Origin: Thamnidium elegans
Lineage: Eukaryota; Mucoromycota; Mucoromycetes; Mucorales; Mucoraceae
Direction of reading: 5' to 3'
Assembly: GCA_025201345.1 (NCBI GenBank)
Contig: JAIXMG010000001.1
Location: forward strand, 248,001-312,000
Length of the DNA: 64,000 bases
How positions within the stretch are numbered: position 1 is the first letter of the stretch; every line of letters starts with the position of its first letter. The notes below the pieces were generated by a model. It did not search any database. It saw nothing but the letters and a program-made list of their open reading frames with translations, and was not told where the DNA came from. The translations under genes were made by a program, and so were the position numbers. Shown here one piece after another: positions 63,063-64,000 of this stretch.

Positions 63063-64000
63063 AAAACAAAAAAAGTACGTTTTTAATTTTTTTTATCAAA
63101 GATGTATTCGAAACAACTATTTTTTATTATACAACTTGGGTCCGAAACGCGTTTTCTGTTTTTTAATAAATTAAAGACCATTATTTATTATAACTGCTGA
63201 AATTAGCAGTGTTTTCTTATGTGAGCGATTTTTAAGCTGCGATATCTCGGTGAGCTTTTTTTTTAGCAGTAATTATCACACCACAGTTGCTCTTTTATTC
63301 TTGCTTTTTTCCCCCTCTTCTTATTATTATTACGTTTTTATAGTTGACTCGAGTAATATATAAAAACGCAGTTGCCATGTGCTCAATGGCAAATAAAATA
63401 ATTTACAGAACAATAAAAATAAAAAATAGCCGACTGCCACTGCCAATAAACAACGGTATCATTGCGCTGATAACAACGGGTAATATTAATTTATTCCTTA
63501 CAAAGAGAAAGAAAAAGGTACTATTTCGTAAGTTGATAATACTTGTGTGAGAAGTGTTTTGTCAAGTTTTTTTGTTAAAAGTAAACAAATTTTCGAATAG
63601 TTTCACATGTTCTTTTTATATATATACTTACTCTAGTAGTAGTATCGCCACTTCCTATATAAAAATACAAATAATATTGATGTTTCCCCAGAGGTGCATA
63701 GTTAAAGAGATATAAAGATGAAGAAAATAAAAAAATTAAAAGGAAAAGTGTGTCTAATTTGTACTACCTTTTTTTCTTTTTGCATGATTTGTTTACTTTG
63801 CTGTAAAAAAAAATTACAAGCAAACCGAGCATGGTCAATCTGATTTACGAGCTAAAGGTAACCTTTTCCAAAAATGGTTTATTATAAAGCTTTCTGCTAA
63901 ACATACTGCGGTTATAAAAGTATTATATTGTAGAACACGTTTGGTGTATGGTATTATCTTGATCGTTTTTTTTTTTCTTAAGGACTTTAAAGTAACTAAA
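63063..64000. other. Gene-free right end
   Basis: No supported gene. A short ATG-started stretch at 63831-63857 (MVNLIYELK, then a GTAACC donor-like site) could be the first exon of a gene beyond the window, but the evidence is too thin to call it. Confidence 0.4.

Noticed and set aside
63344..63550. 68-codon plus-strand ORF
   Set aside because: Low-complexity Lys/Ile-rich sequence typical of random AT-rich DNA.

Overview
The window is a 64 kb stretch of a very AT-rich, gene-dense fungal nuclear genome. I count about 90 short GT-AG introns, most of them roughly 45-110 bases, and poly-A or poly-T runs are everywhere. Gene content points to an early-diverging fungus, most likely Mucoromycota: a chitin deacetylase with a GPI tail, Zn2Cys6 regulators, a FAR1/WRKY-GCM1-type regulator and a U11/U12-65K minor-spliceosome gene (lost in most Dikarya). 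No prokaryotic, organellar or viral genes were seen. The species cannot be named from this alone.

Layout. 0-5.8 kb: 3' end of CDP-diacylglycerol synthase, an unknown 447-residue protein, an MFS transporter and ADE8 (purine synthesis). 6.6-10.3 kb: a small unknown protein and a FAR1-like transcription factor. 10.7-15.4 kb: an F-box-like protein, NAT9, U11/U12-65K (divergent from NAT9, 87 bases apart) and TIM13. 15.4-16.8 kb: relic DNA with a decayed xylulokinase. 16.9-22.2 kb: EAF3/MRG15, a possible tiny membrane protein, the vacuolar membrane protease PFF1 and mitochondrial ribosomal protein bL19m. 22.7-26.3 kb: a damaged SPRTN (Spartan) protease gene, a second decayed ORF and empty DNA. 26.4-40.6 kb: aspartate aminotransferase, a Pho85-type cyclin, dihydroxyacetone kinase, an ERT1/AcuK-type regulator, a decayed ORF, an unknown coiled-coil protein, eIF3j and CNOT11. 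40.6-48.5 kb: two 2 kb empty stretches around tRNA-Val(AAC) and a large Zn2Cys6 regulator. 48.5-60 kb: a DUF2235 hydrolase, a Rab5/22-like GTPase, a four-helix membrane protein, an unknown protein, a GBF1/GEA-type Arf exchange factor and chitin deacetylase. 60-64 kb: no genes, but a large inverted-repeat (foldback) element.

How the genes relate. There are no operons; most are housekeeping genes with their own promoters. Loose themes are carbon metabolism (dihydroxyacetone kinase beside the gluconeogenic regulator ERT1/AcuK, aspartate aminotransferase, a xylulokinase relic), endomembrane traffic (Rab, GBF1, PFF1), and mitochondrial import or translation (TIM13, bL19m).

No clearly new multi-gene system is visible. 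The most notable items are a minor-spliceosome gene without U12-type introns nearby, an in-frame intron inside the ERT1 zinc cluster, a broken SPRTN gene with an intact 3' half, a MopE-like metal-binding motif inside the chitin deacetylase, and the foldback element. Exon borders were worked out by hand from reading frame, splice-site and family fit; they agree in phase across every gene model unless noted.
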